A stretch of 45,027 nt of DNA from Verrucomicrobiota bacterium. Its GTDB lineage: Bacteria; Verrucomicrobiota; Verrucomicrobiia; Chthoniobacterales; Chthoniobacteraceae. Below the pieces are notes generated by a model. That model did not search any database, was not told the origin of the DNA, and was given only the letters and a program-made list of their open reading frames with translations. Shown in pieces: positions 34,066 through 42,891 of this stretch. The number at the start of each line of letters is the position of its first letter. Position 1 is the stretch's first letter. Position numbers and translations under genes: made by a program. The stretch covers positions 1-45,027 of the forward strand of contig VFJQ01000060.1 of the NCBI GenBank assembly GCA_009885995.1, written 5' to 3'.

Positions 34066-37065
34066 TCACTGCCCCGGCGCCGGGCTTGCGTAGTCGATGC
34101 CCTTCTTCCGGCACCAGTCGCGCGCCTGCTTGCTGCCAGCGGCGGCGGCTTCGCGGTAGAGTCGCTCGGCTTCCTGCTGGTTCGGCGAGGTGCCCGTCCC
34201 GCTCTCGTAGCACTGCGCGAGGAGGAAAACGCAGAACGCATCCTTCTGCTCCGCGCCGAGCTTGATGAGCGAGAAGGCGCGCTTCTTGTCCTCCGTCACG
34301 CCCTGGCCGGTGATATAAAGCACCGCGAGATTTCCCATCGCGCGTGCTAGCCCGGCGTCGGCGCCCTTTTGGTAAAGCTCCGCCGCGCGGACTTGATCCT
34401 TCGCGACTCCCCGGCCCTGCGCGTAGCACGTGCCGAGCAGGTCAAAGGCGCGCTTGTCGGACGAGGCCGCCGCTTTCTCCAGCCACTCTGCGGCGGCCTT
34501 TTCATCGGCGGTCACGCCCTTGCCGTAGAGGTAGCACTCAGCGAGCGACACCTGTGCGGACGCGTGGCCTTTCTCCGCAGCGACGCGGAACATCCCGGCC
34601 GCCTTGCCAAGGTTTGGCGATTCGCCAGGCCAGCCGTTGGCGACCATGAGGCCCGCCTGCGTGAGGCCTTCGAGGTCGCCCTTTTCGCCCGCGCGATTGA
34701 ACCACTCGAACGCCTCAGCGGGCGTGCCACGGAGATTCTCGGCGAGCACCATCATCGCGGCGAGCACGCCGAGTTCGCCGGCGGCAGCGAGCGGCTCACG
34801 AGACTCGGCGAGGAAGTCGGGGCCGAGGCCATCCGGGCGTGCGCGCAGCGTGCCGCAGACGGCTTCGAGGTTCGTCTTGCCCGCGCCGCTCTCGGGGAAA
34901 TCCTGCGCGACTTTCACCCACGCCGCGAGGCACGGGCCCCACGCTTCCTTGGCTTCGAGCGCCTTCGCCTCGGCGACGGCTTTGTCGAGTAGTTCCTTGC
35001 GCGTCGGACCGGGCGGCATCTTCGGCACTTCGGGCGTGGAGATCTCCGGTGTCGTGGTCGTCGCAGGTTCCACGGTCGTGGTCGGCGTCTCGCTTACTAC
35101 GACGGGCGGCGGCGGAATGGGGCGCAGCTTGAACCACCACAAGGCACCTCCGCCAAGCAGCAGCGCGGCAATGACGACGAAGACCATCGCGAATGACTTC
35201 TGCGGTGGCTGCGCTGCCGGTGTGACCGTCTCGATTGACGCTTTCGTCGATGCGCTGCGGGTCGGGCTCGCGGTGCCATAGTGATCGCGGCGCGGCAAGT
35301 CGGCGCTCTCGGGCGCGGCGAGCGCCTTAATGAAATCGGCCGCGGAACGGAAGGGCGGCTCGGGGGAAAGCGCGCAGCGGAGCACTTCGTTGCCGGCTTC
35401 GCTCAAGGCGGCGAGCGGCTTGAACTCGACGGTGCCGGTCGCGAGTGCGGTGGGCGAAAGTTTGCCGCCGAGCAACTCGTAGCCGATCGCGGCGAGCGAG
35501 CGGACCGCGCGGCCTGCGGCCCCGCCGGTCGCGCGTGGCGCATCGACCATCGTCTGCGCGCCAGCCCACGTCTCGCCGGCGGATTCGGCGCCGCGGCGGG
35601 AGAACGGGTTGATCTTCACCACGTGGTCCGGCCACAGCTCGTGCGTCTGGTGCAGCCAGTCCTCGACGGGCTTTGTAGGGAAGGTGACGAGCACGCGGTG
35701 CAGCGCGATCTCGGTTTCATCCGCACCGCACGCCAGCACGTGATCGAGGCCAGCCGCGGCGGGCGCGAGGAGCGCGAGGACTTCGGGCGCGCTGAGTTCG
35801 CGGCGGGCGCGCAGCAACTCGACGAGCGACGCGCCCTCGCACCATTCGAGCACGAGGAAGCTCGCGCCCTCGATCGTCTCGATCGCGTCGATGCGCTGCA
35901 CGTTCGGGTGCGGACGCGGGATGAGCAGTTCGAGCATCCGCTCGAGCGCGGACATCATCTCGGTGCTCAGCGTCAACCGGTCGTGCAGCACGACGAGCCG
36001 CACATCCTGCGCGCGTGTCTGGTCGTGCGCGCGGAAGACGTGGCCGAGATTCGAGTCACCCAGCGCTTCGACGATGCGGTAACGCGCCGCGACGAACTCG
36101 CCCGGCTCGAACTTCGCCGCGGCGCCGAGCATCGCGGGATCGGCCATCGTGAGGAAGCTCTCCTCTGAATCGCGCGGCGCGATCGGTTCGTTCAGCGCGG
36201 TGGCGGCTTCAGGCGAGGAAAGCTCGGACAGGCAGCGCGTGATCTCGCGGCGCAGTTCGGCGGCATTCTGCGGGCGATCGAGCGGCTTCTTCTCCAACAA
36301 GCGGCGCAGCAGGCGCGCGAGCGGCGGAGGAACGTTGAGCTTCTCGAAGGGCGGCGTCTTCGAGAGGTGCTGGCTCATAACCTGCGCCATCGAGCCGGCG
36401 AAGGGCGTCTTGCCCGCGAGCATGAACCAGAGCGTGACACCGAGGCTGTAAATGTCCGAGCGCACGTCGAGGTCGCGCTCTTCGAGCTGCTCGGGCGAGG
36501 CGAAGTGCGGCGTGCCGACAAAGCCGCCCATCGAAAGCGTGGCGCTGTCGTCCTCGGGCAGCGAGGACTTGGCGAGGCCGAAGTCGATCACCTTCACGAG
36601 CACGCTCTCGCCATCGCGGATGACCATGAGGTTCGCGGGCTTGATGTCGCGATGCACGAGGCCGTGGGGCTCGGCGGCACCGAAGGCTTTGCCGACTTGA
36701 TCGACGATCTCCAGCGCGAGCTTAGGCGTGAGCGGGCCGCTGCGCTTGATGAGCGATTCGACGGTGTCGCCGTCGATGAACTCCATCGCGTAGAACCACG
36801 TCTCGCCCGCCTGGCCGAGGTGATACACGGCGGCGACGTTCGCGTTTTGCACCCGCGCGGCGGAGCGGGCCTCGCGGATGAAGCGCTGCCGCGCGATCTC
36901 GCTGTTGAGGTGCGAGGCGGCGATGACCTTGAGGCAGACCGGGATGCGCAGGTTCGTGTCGATGCCTTTATACGTCACGCCCATCGCGCCGCGCCCCAGC
37001 TCGAAGAGCGAGCCGTCGTCGCGCGTGAGGACTTCGTAATGATCGAAACGAACCGTCTCAGGCAT
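34066..37065 (-). CDS. Transmembrane Ser/Thr kinase with second pseudokinase domain and Sel1 repeats
   Basis: A 999-residue protein. Residues 1-285 are an active-looking Hanks kinase: GRGAMG, Lys46 in CLKVIA, HRDIKPAN (His138), DFGLAK (Asp161) and SPEQ. Residues about 328-600 repeat a kinase-like pattern (YRIVEALGDSNLGHVFRAHD, then VLEWCEGASLVELL) but lack the beta-3 Lys, HRD and DFG motifs, so this is a pseudokinase. A transmembrane helix lies near 630-650 (AMVFVVIAALLLGGGALWWF), then a Thr/Pro-rich stretch, and Sel1-type repeats from about 780 to 990 with SLAECYLYGKGVTADEKAAAEW-like units. Sel1 repeats usually mediate protein-protein contacts. The kinase is cytosolic and the repeats extracytoplasmic. 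The ATG at 37065 precedes FDHYEVL. Confidence 0.93.
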   Translation of the reverse strand: MPETVRFDHYEVLTRDDGSLFELGRGAMGVTYKGIDTNLRIPVCLKVIAASHLNSEIARQRFIREARSAARVQNANVAAVYHLGQAGETWFYAMEFIDGDTVESLIKRSGPLTPKLALEIVDQVGKAFGAAEPHGLVHRDIKPANLMVIRDGESVLVKVIDFGLAKSSLPEDDSATLSMGGFVGTPHFASPEQLEERDLDVRSDIYSLGVTLWFMLAGKTPFAGSMAQVMSQHLSKTPPFEKLNVPPPLARLLRRLLEKKPLDRPQNAAELRREITRCLSELSSPEAATALNEPIAPRDSEESFLTMADPAMLGAAAKFEPGEFVAARYRIVEALGDSNLGHVFRAHDQTRAQDVRLVVLHDRLTLSTEMMSALERMLELLIPRPHPNVQRIDAIETIEGASFLVLEWCEGASLVELLRARRELSAPEVLALLAPAAAGLDHVLACGADETEIALHRVLVTFPTKPVEDWLHQTHELWPDHVVKINPFSRRGAESAGETWAGAQTMVDAPRATGGAAGRAVRSLAAIGYELLGGKLSPTALATGTVEFKPLAALSEAGNEVLRCALSPEPPFRSAADFIKALAAPESADLPRRDHYGTASPTRSASTKASIETVTPAAQPPQKSFAMVFVVIAALLLGGGALWWFKLRPIPPPPVVVSETPTTTVEPATTTTPEISTPEVPKMPPGPTRKELLDKAVAEAKALEAKEAWGPCLAAWVKVAQDFPESGAGKTNLEAVCGTLRARPDGLGPDFLAESREPLAAAGELGVLAAMMVLAENLRGTPAEAFEWFNRAGEKGDLEGLTQAGLMVANGWPGESPNLGKAAGMFRVAAEKGHASAQVSLAECYLYGKGVTADEKAAAEWLEKAAASSDKRAFDLLGTCYAQGRGVAKDQVRAAELYQKGADAGLARAMGNLAVLYITGQGVTEDKKRAFSLIKLGAEQKDAFCVFLLAQCYESGTGTSPNQQEAERLYREAAAAGSKQARDWCRKKGIDYASPAPGQ

Positions 37066-37107
37066 TGCAGTGGATTAGCACAGGGCCACGGTGCTGAATA
37101 GGAGGCT

Positions 37108-37171
37108 GTAGGGCAAGCCCCCCGCTTGCCGTGGAAACCGCCCGCCGCGGCAAGCGGGGCGCTTGCCCTAC
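37108..37171. repeat. GTAG-type REP doublet, second family, upstream of the Sel1 kinase gene
   Basis: The left unit is GTAG, GGCAAGC, loop CCCCC, GCTTGCC (37108-37130). The right unit on the minus strand is GTAG, GGCAAGC, loop GCCCC, GCTTGCC (37149-37171). The spacer is 18 nt. The stem differs from the CTG-TCCC-CAG family. It lies in the 222-bp gap between the divergent kinase and delta-60 genes; the rest of that gap shows no gene. Confidence 0.85.
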
Positions 37172-37287
37172 AAAGAGAGAAATGCTCCGGTGAGGCGGTT
37201 GACGGAGCCGCGAGGGGGCGGCAAAAGGAGCGCGAGCTTCCCCGCGGCCTCGATGGCTGGCGGGTGGGCCGCCACTCATTCCGCCCC

Positions 37288-40194
37288 ATGCCTCTCCTGC
37301 CGCTCCGTTCCGCCCTTTGCTGTGCGCTCCTCGGCGCCTGCACGCTCCTGCCGACTGGCACCGGTCACGCCGCGCCGGGGGAATTGGACTTTACCTTCGG
37401 CATTGGGGGGAAGGTCAATACCGATGGCGCCAGCCGCAACCGCTCCGGTGGCAGCGTAGCGGTGCAGAGCGATGGGAAGATCCTCGTGGCGGGTGACATC
37501 GACGGCGAAGACCTTCGCTTCTCCCCTGTGCTGCTACGCTACAATGTCGATGGCGCGCTCGACAGCGGGTTCGGCACCGGAGGCCGGGTGTTCCACGACT
37601 TTGGGAGCAGTTTCACTCTCTTCGGCATCAACAGCATGGCGGTGCAGAGCGATGGGAAGATTGTCGTGGCGGGGCAGGTGTCCGATGCGAGCACCGGGAA
37701 CTTCGCCTTGGTGCGCTACCATCCCGACGGGAGCTTGGACACCAGCTTCGGTGGCACGGGCCTAGTGACGGGCCCCAACGGCGCCGGTTTAAGCGTGGCG
37801 GTGCAGGGCGACGGGAAGATTCTGGTAGCCGGGGCGGTGTCCAATGGGATCACCACCGACTTTGCCTTGGTGCGCTACCACACCGACGGGAGCTTGGACA
37901 CGAGCTTCGGCACGGGTGGCAAGGTGACCACCGACTTCAGCGGCAGCAGCGACCGCGGCAACAGTGTGGTGGTGCAGAGCGATGGAAAGATCCTCGTGGC
38001 GGGGGTATCGAACATCGGGAGCAACTCCGACTTCGCGCTCGTGCGCTACACGAGCACCGGGGCGCTCGACCCGAGCTTCGGTGGCACCGGCACGGTCACC
38101 ACCGACTTTGACGGCAGTCAAGATCTTGGCAATGACGTGACCGTGCAGGCCGATGGGAAGATCGTCGTGGCGGGGCAGGCGACGGTTTCTTTTGGACTTC
38201 CTTCTTCGCGCTTTGGGCTGGCGCGCTACCATGCCAACGGGAGTCTGGACACGAGCTTCGGAGGCACGGGCAGGGTCATGAGCGGGTTCTTTTCAAAGGG
38301 ATCCTCGGGTCACCACCGCCTGGCCTTGCAGAACAATGGAAAAATCGTCGTCGCGGGGACGGTGGATGTCGTGGAGTTCGGGCGGGGTGGCTTCGGCTTG
38401 ATCCGCTACCATGCCGATGGGACGCTCGATGCCGGCTTTGGTAGCGTGGGCAGGGCCATGAGCGGTCCCGACCGCGGTTTTTCCACCAGCGCCAGGGACA
38501 TGGTGTTGCAGAGCGATGGAAAGGTCGTCGTGCTGGGCTATTCCAACAGCAGGCTCGGCAATAGTTTTGCCTTGGCGCGCTTCTATGCCGGCGAGCCGAC
38601 GCCGGCGCTGGTGCCGCCGGTCTTCGACACGGAGACCACGAGCGCCGCGGGAACGGAATTCCGGGACTTCCGCTCGCCGGCGATCGATGGCGGGCAGGTG
38701 GGCGGGCTGGCCACCGTCGCCGGGGATGCCGGGCGGAGCGAGGTGGCTGCCTATGCCGGTGCGGATGGGGCGCTCCTAGTGCGGCGGGGCGGGCTCGATC
38801 CCGAGGGATCGGCCTTCGTCGAACTGGGCGACCCGGCCTTCGGCGGCGAGGCCGTGGGCTTTGCCGGCACGGCGCGTCTCACTCCGGCGGCGGCGTTGCA
38901 GGGCTGGCAGATGGATGCGCGGCTCGGCTCCGAGCGGCTGCTCAGCGTGCGCCCCGGTGGCAGGCTGGCGGCGCTTTACTCGCAGCTATCCGCTATCTCC
39001 GGGCTGCGGCGGCTGGCGGTGCAGACGGGGCCGGCGCCAGGCACCGACGGTCAGTTTGCGACGTTCCCCAGCTTCGGCCTGCCGCGCGGCCGGGGCGGGC
39101 TGATCTTTACGGCGAGGCTACATCGCAGCGGCACGGTGACGCGGAGAAACGATTTCGGCATCTGGAGGGAGAGGCCCGCCGGGGGATTGAGCGAGCTGCT
39201 GGTGCGGATCGGCAGCCGGCTCGGGGGCAGCCTCGCGCCAGCCGGGGCGCTGCGGGCCAGGGGCACGGACGATCCCCGCACGGTGGAAAAGCTGAGCCTG
39301 CTCGGCCCGGTGACGAATGCGACGGATCAACGCCGCAGCTTCGCGCCGGACGGCGGGGTGGCGGCGGCGGCGGATTTCGACGACGACACGGAGGGCGTGG
39401 TCTTCGTCGCGGCGGATGGCAGTGTGGAGGTGCCCATCGATAGCCAGACGCCGGTGCCGGACGAAGGCGGCGCGCCGGTGGATGGGATCGAGTTCAGGGC
39501 CTTCAGCCAGCCCGCCACGGCCAGCGGGGGGCGCTTTGCCCTGGCCGCCGCGCTGCGGGCCGCGCGGCAGGGCGTGCCCGCGCCGCCCGGCACCGCGGTC
39601 TTTGCCAACCGAGACGGCACACTGCGCCGGGTGTTGGCGCGCAATGATCCGACGCCTGGGCGCGAAGGCATGCGCCTGTCGGGGCTCGGCCAGCCTTTGC
39701 TCGGCGAGCGCGGCATGGTCGGCCTGGTCGCCGCGCTCACGGGTCAGCGCGTGCAGCCCACCGGGCGCAAGGCGATCGTGCTCGTCGAGGATCGGGTAAA
39801 GGCGGTCGCGGCGCGATTGGGAGAGCAGGCGTCGGGGTTCGATGAAGGCGCCGTGTATCGGCGCTTCCTTTCGGTCGTCGTGACGGATAGCGGTCCAGCG
39901 CGCCTGGTCTTCACCGCCACGGTGAGCGGCCCCGGTGTGAGGGCCGGGAGCAATCTCGGCCTGTGGAGCGTCTCCCCGGCGGCAGGAGTGAACCTGCTCC
40001 TGCGCACGGGCCAGGAGATCAACGCGCCTGTCGAGGGTGGGACGGCGGTCCTGAAGGTGCGCAGCTTCGACGCTCTCAAAGCGCCCCGGAAGAGCAGGGG
40101 CCAAGGGCGGAGCACGGACGCCGATGGCTTTGTCACCGCCAAGACCGCGCTGAGCGATGGCCGCAAAGGCGTGCTGCGCATCCCGCTGCCGTAG
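37288..40194 (+). CDS. Secreted delta-60 repeat (NHL/propeller-like) protein
   Basis: A 968-residue exported protein with a signal peptide (MPLLPLRSALCCALLGACTLL) containing a possible lipobox, LGAC. Residues about 30-440 hold seven delta-60 repeats, each with a VQSDGKILVAG-type strand, an F-LVRYH segment and a SLDTSFGTGG turn; this pattern predicts a beta-propeller. The C-terminal 500 residues are a different beta-rich domain with recurring NDFGIW and NLGLWSV blocks and several GxEF-FxxP repeats, also propeller-like, which I do not recognise by name. No membrane helix or sorting signal is seen at the C-terminus. Function unknown, possibly surface adhesion or recognition (inference). Confidence 0.87.
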   Translation: MPLLPLRSALCCALLGACTLLPTGTGHAAPGELDFTFGIGGKVNTDGASRNRSGGSVAVQSDGKILVAGDIDGEDLRFSPVLLRYNVDGALDSGFGTGGRVFHDFGSSFTLFGINSMAVQSDGKIVVAGQVSDASTGNFALVRYHPDGSLDTSFGGTGLVTGPNGAGLSVAVQGDGKILVAGAVSNGITTDFALVRYHTDGSLDTSFGTGGKVTTDFSGSSDRGNSVVVQSDGKILVAGVSNIGSNSDFALVRYTSTGALDPSFGGTGTVTTDFDGSQDLGNDVTVQADGKIVVAGQATVSFGLPSSRFGLARYHANGSLDTSFGGTGRVMSGFFSKGSSGHHRLALQNNGKIVVAGTVDVVEFGRGGFGLIRYHADGTLDAGFGSVGRAMSGPDRGFSTSARDMVLQSDGKVVVLGYSNSRLGNSFALARFYAGEPTPALVPPVFDTETTSAAGTEFRDFRSPAIDGGQVGGLATVAGDAGRSEVAAYAGADGALLVRRGGLDPEGSAFVELGDPAFGGEAVGFAGTARLTPAAALQGWQMDARLGSERLLSVRPGGRLAALYSQLSAISGLRRLAVQTGPAPGTDGQFATFPSFGLPRGRGGLIFTARLHRSGTVTRRNDFGIWRERPAGGLSELLVRIGSRLGGSLAPAGALRARGTDDPRTVEKLSLLGPVTNATDQRRSFAPDGGVAAAADFDDDTEGVVFVAADGSVEVPIDSQTPVPDEGGAPVDGIEFRAFSQPATASGGRFALAAALRAARQGVPAPPGTAVFANRDGTLRRVLARNDPTPGREGMRLSGLGQPLLGERGMVGLVAALTGQRVQPTGRKAIVLVEDRVKAVAARLGEQASGFDEGAVYRRFLSVVVTDSGPARLVFTATVSGPGVRAGSNLGLWSVSPAAGVNLLLRTGQEINAPVEGGTAVLKVRSFDALKAPRKSRGQGRSTDADGFVTAKTALSDGRKGVLRIPLP

Positions 40195-40209
40195 CACCCG
40201 GGCGGCGGC

Positions 40210-42801
40210 TCACTGGCCGAGCAGCGCTTCGCACTCCCACCGCAGCGCGCGGGCGAGCGGGTGCCAGTTCGCCGCGTCGTCGAGAATGCTGAGCGCACGG
40301 CGGCAGAGGGGGGCGGCTTCGCTCTTTGCGCCGTCGTGAGCGATGACGGTGGCGAGGCTCGTCAGGGTGCTGGCGACTTCGAGCGGAGGCACATTTTCAC
40401 CCCGATCCTCGATGGCCAGGGCGCGACGCAGGAGGACCGCGGCCTCGCCGTGACGGCCTTCGAGTTCGAAGAGGCCGGCGAGCTGCTTGAGCGGCGCGAC
40501 GAGTTCGAGGTGCCGCGCGCCGAAGGCTTGCTCGTCGAAGGCGAGCGCGCGCTGGTGGAGCGCGATGGCTTCGTGCCGCGCGCCGCAGGCGGCGACGGCG
40601 GCGGCGAGGTGATGCACCCGCGCAGCGAGCCGGGCGGGCGGGCTGTGCGCGAGTTGCTCGTCGATCTCGAGCGCGCGGCGGTAAAGCGACGCGGCTTCCG
40701 ACGGACGATGCAGGACTTCGAGCAGGCTGCCGAGCGTGTGCGCAGCGATGGCGGTGCGCGCGTGCATGCGGCCGCTGACGCGTTCCTCCGTCTCGATCGC
40801 ATGGCGAAGCACGGGCTCGGCTTCGCGGAGCTTGCCGCCGGAGCGCAGGCAGCCGGCGAGGCCGAAGAGCGCGGTGATAAGTTCCGCCGTGCCCGCGCCG
40901 GGCTGCTTTTCGAGAATGGCGATCGCGCGGCGGTAAAGATCGGCGGCTTCGTCGAAGCGACGGCCGTCCTGCAAAATCGCGGCGAGCAGGCGCAGCTCAG
41001 GGATAAGATCGGGATGATCGGGCTCGCACGCGCGCTCAGCGATCCGGAGCGCGCGCCGTTGAAAATGCTCGGCGGTGCTCACGCGTCCGCAGTCGCGCAG
41101 CCAGCTCGCGACGCCGCGGGCGAGGCGGCCGGCGCGGAGTTCGAGCGGGTGCCCATTGAGCTGGGCGAGCAGGACGCGGCAGTGCGTGACGAGCCGCGTG
41201 CGGACGACGGCGCCGCCAGACGAGCGTTCGGTGCGGTCGAGCGCGGCTTCGAGGAGCACACGGGCGGTGTCGAGTGCGGCGGCGGTTTCCTCGGGCGAGA
41301 GGCGGTCGTGCATGATCTCGCGGACGAGGCGATGGACGAGCACGGTCTGACCGTCGTCGGCGAAGGCGATGAGGCCGAGCTTTTCGAGCTGGCCGAGGGC
41401 GGCGCGTGTCCCGGCTGTGTCGGGCCGGGCGGCGAAGATGACGTGGGGGATTCCCGAGGGCTGCGGCGCGAGGCAGACGAGCATGTGCAGGAAGCTGCGC
41501 GCCACCGGGTCGAGCCGGGCGATGCTGCGGCGCATGATTTTCGCGAGCACCGGCAGCCACCGCCCCAGGCGCGGCGAGGAGTCGGACGTGGTCGCTTCCT
41601 CCTGCGCGTCGATCGCAGCGAGGAATTGCTGCGGCGTCTCGCCCGCATCGGCGATGGCGCGGGCGGCGAGTTGGAGTGCGAAGGGCTGATGGCCGAGCAC
41701 GGCGGCGAGTTGTTCGAGTGGGCGGATCTCGGCGGCGGTGGCATCGCGTCCGTAGAGACGCGAAGCGAGCAGGGCGACGGAGGCGTCGTTGGGAATCGCG
41801 CCGACGGTGACGTACTCGGCGCCGGGGAGGTCGCGCGGCTGGCGCGTGGTGATGATGACGGAGCCGCGCTCGAACCACGGAAGCATCGACTCGAGGGCGA
41901 GCCAGGTGACTTCGTGATCGACGCCGTCGAGGATGATGAGAAAGCGGTCGGCGTGTTCATCCGCGCACAGCCAGCGGCGCAACACCTGGAGACGGACGCG
42001 GTGGCCGGCGACTTCGTCTTTCACGAGCGAGAGCGCGTCGGTGTGCGTGAGGGCGACGAGTTCGCTCTCGAGTTCCGCACCGCTGACGGCGGGAACCCAG
42101 AATACGAAGTCGTAGCGACCCGATTCGAAGAGCCGCCACGCGGCTTCGACGGCGAGCGCGGTCTTGCCCGCGCTGGCGGAGCTGGTGGCGAATTGCGGCG
42201 GTGGCTCGATGATGACGGTGCGGCTGCGGGCGAGAGTCTCGCGCAGGTCCGTGAGCCAGCGCTCGCGACCGAAGAGCTGCCTACCCAGCGGCGGAAACGG
42301 GAGGCGCACGTGGCGGCGCCGCACCATGATACGTGGGCGGAGCGAGCGGATGAGCGCGGCAAGTTCGTCGAGACCGGCGAAGGTCCAGTGCTCGCCGTCG
42401 CGCTCGATCGAGCGGCGGTGATCGGCCTGGAGCATGCGGGCTTCGTCGTCGTCGGGATCGCACTTCCCGACCGGCGCGCCGGGGCGCGCGACGAAGCTGA
42501 GAACCTCACGCTTCAGCGCCTTCGCGACGTCGTATTCATAATGGGCGAAGGATCGGCGCGTGGCGCCATGAGTGCGGTCCGACGGCTCGGGGCCGAAGGC
42601 GAATCCGGTGAGGTGGATGACCACGTCGCACTGGCCGATGGCGACTTTGAGCATGCCGTCGAGCGGACCGTAATTGGCGGACAGGTCGGTGTGCTCGACC
42701 GGTTGGGCGCCGATCTCGCGCAAGGTCGCTTTGACGACGTCGCGGTAAGGATCGAGCTCCTTCGGCGTGGCCGAGGCGAACACAGCGGGGCGGAACACCA
42801 T
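40210..42801 (-). CDS. STAND NTPase: DUF4062 effector-like domain, NB-ARC-like ATPase, TPR repeats
   Basis: An 863-residue NLR-like protein. Residues 1-105 match DUF4062: VFASATPKELDPYRDVV, LREIGAQPVEHTDL, CDVVIHLTGFAFGPEP and SFAHYEYDVAKALKREVL. Residues about 175-480 are an NB-ARC-like STAND ATPase: P-loop SSASAGKT (Lys213, Thr214; first Gly replaced by Ser), Walker B FLIILDGVD (about 287-295), sensor GSVIITTR (313-320), and GHQPFALQLAAR in the position of GLPLA. Residues about 560-863 carry kinesin-light-chain-type TPRs (AEHFQRRALRI, AADLYRRAIAI, ASLYRRALEI, AIALHQRALAF, AAVLLRRALAI). STAND proteins are ligand-triggered oligomerising switches in immunity, cell death or regulation. The neighbour is a divergent membrane TPR gene. 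Confidence 0.87.
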   Translation of the reverse strand: MVFRPAVFASATPKELDPYRDVVKATLREIGAQPVEHTDLSANYGPLDGMLKVAIGQCDVVIHLTGFAFGPEPSDRTHGATRRSFAHYEYDVAKALKREVLSFVARPGAPVGKCDPDDDEARMLQADHRRSIERDGEHWTFAGLDELAALIRSLRPRIMVRRRHVRLPFPPLGRQLFGRERWLTDLRETLARSRTVIIEPPPQFATSSASAGKTALAVEAAWRLFESGRYDFVFWVPAVSGAELESELVALTHTDALSLVKDEVAGHRVRLQVLRRWLCADEHADRFLIILDGVDHEVTWLALESMLPWFERGSVIITTRQPRDLPGAEYVTVGAIPNDASVALLASRLYGRDATAAEIRPLEQLAAVLGHQPFALQLAARAIADAGETPQQFLAAIDAQEEATTSDSSPRLGRWLPVLAKIMRRSIARLDPVARSFLHMLVCLAPQPSGIPHVIFAARPDTAGTRAALGQLEKLGLIAFADDGQTVLVHRLVREIMHDRLSPEETAAALDTARVLLEAALDRTERSSGGAVVRTRLVTHCRVLLAQLNGHPLELRAGRLARGVASWLRDCGRVSTAEHFQRRALRIAERACEPDHPDLIPELRLLAAILQDGRRFDEAADLYRRAIAILEKQPGAGTAELITALFGLAGCLRSGGKLREAEPVLRHAIETEERVSGRMHARTAIAAHTLGSLLEVLHRPSEAASLYRRALEIDEQLAHSPPARLAARVHHLAAAVAACGARHEAIALHQRALAFDEQAFGARHLELVAPLKQLAGLFELEGRHGEAAVLLRRALAIEDRGENVPPLEVASTLTSLATVIAHDGAKSEAAPLCRRALSILDDAANWHPLARALRWECEALLGQ

Positions 42802-42891
42802 GCGCGCAGGCTACGTGGCAGCGCGGACGTTTGTCCAACCTCCGCTGGCTGCGCTTGCAAAATCGCCGGGCTGCGCGCAAACGGTTCGTTA

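Noticed and set aside
37441..38560. Periodic near-identical blocks (GTGCAGAGCGATGGGAAGAT and similar), considered as a CRISPR-like or DNA-level repeat array.
   Set aside because: The period follows the delta-60 protein repeats, with coding-type variation and no spacer structure.
40261..42891. A long plus-strand open frame preceding the membrane TPR protein, which would make a 1480-codon gene.
   Set aside because: The upstream 877 codons are antisense to the STAND gene and low in complexity. The ATG at 42892 starts sequence with a plausible protein composition.
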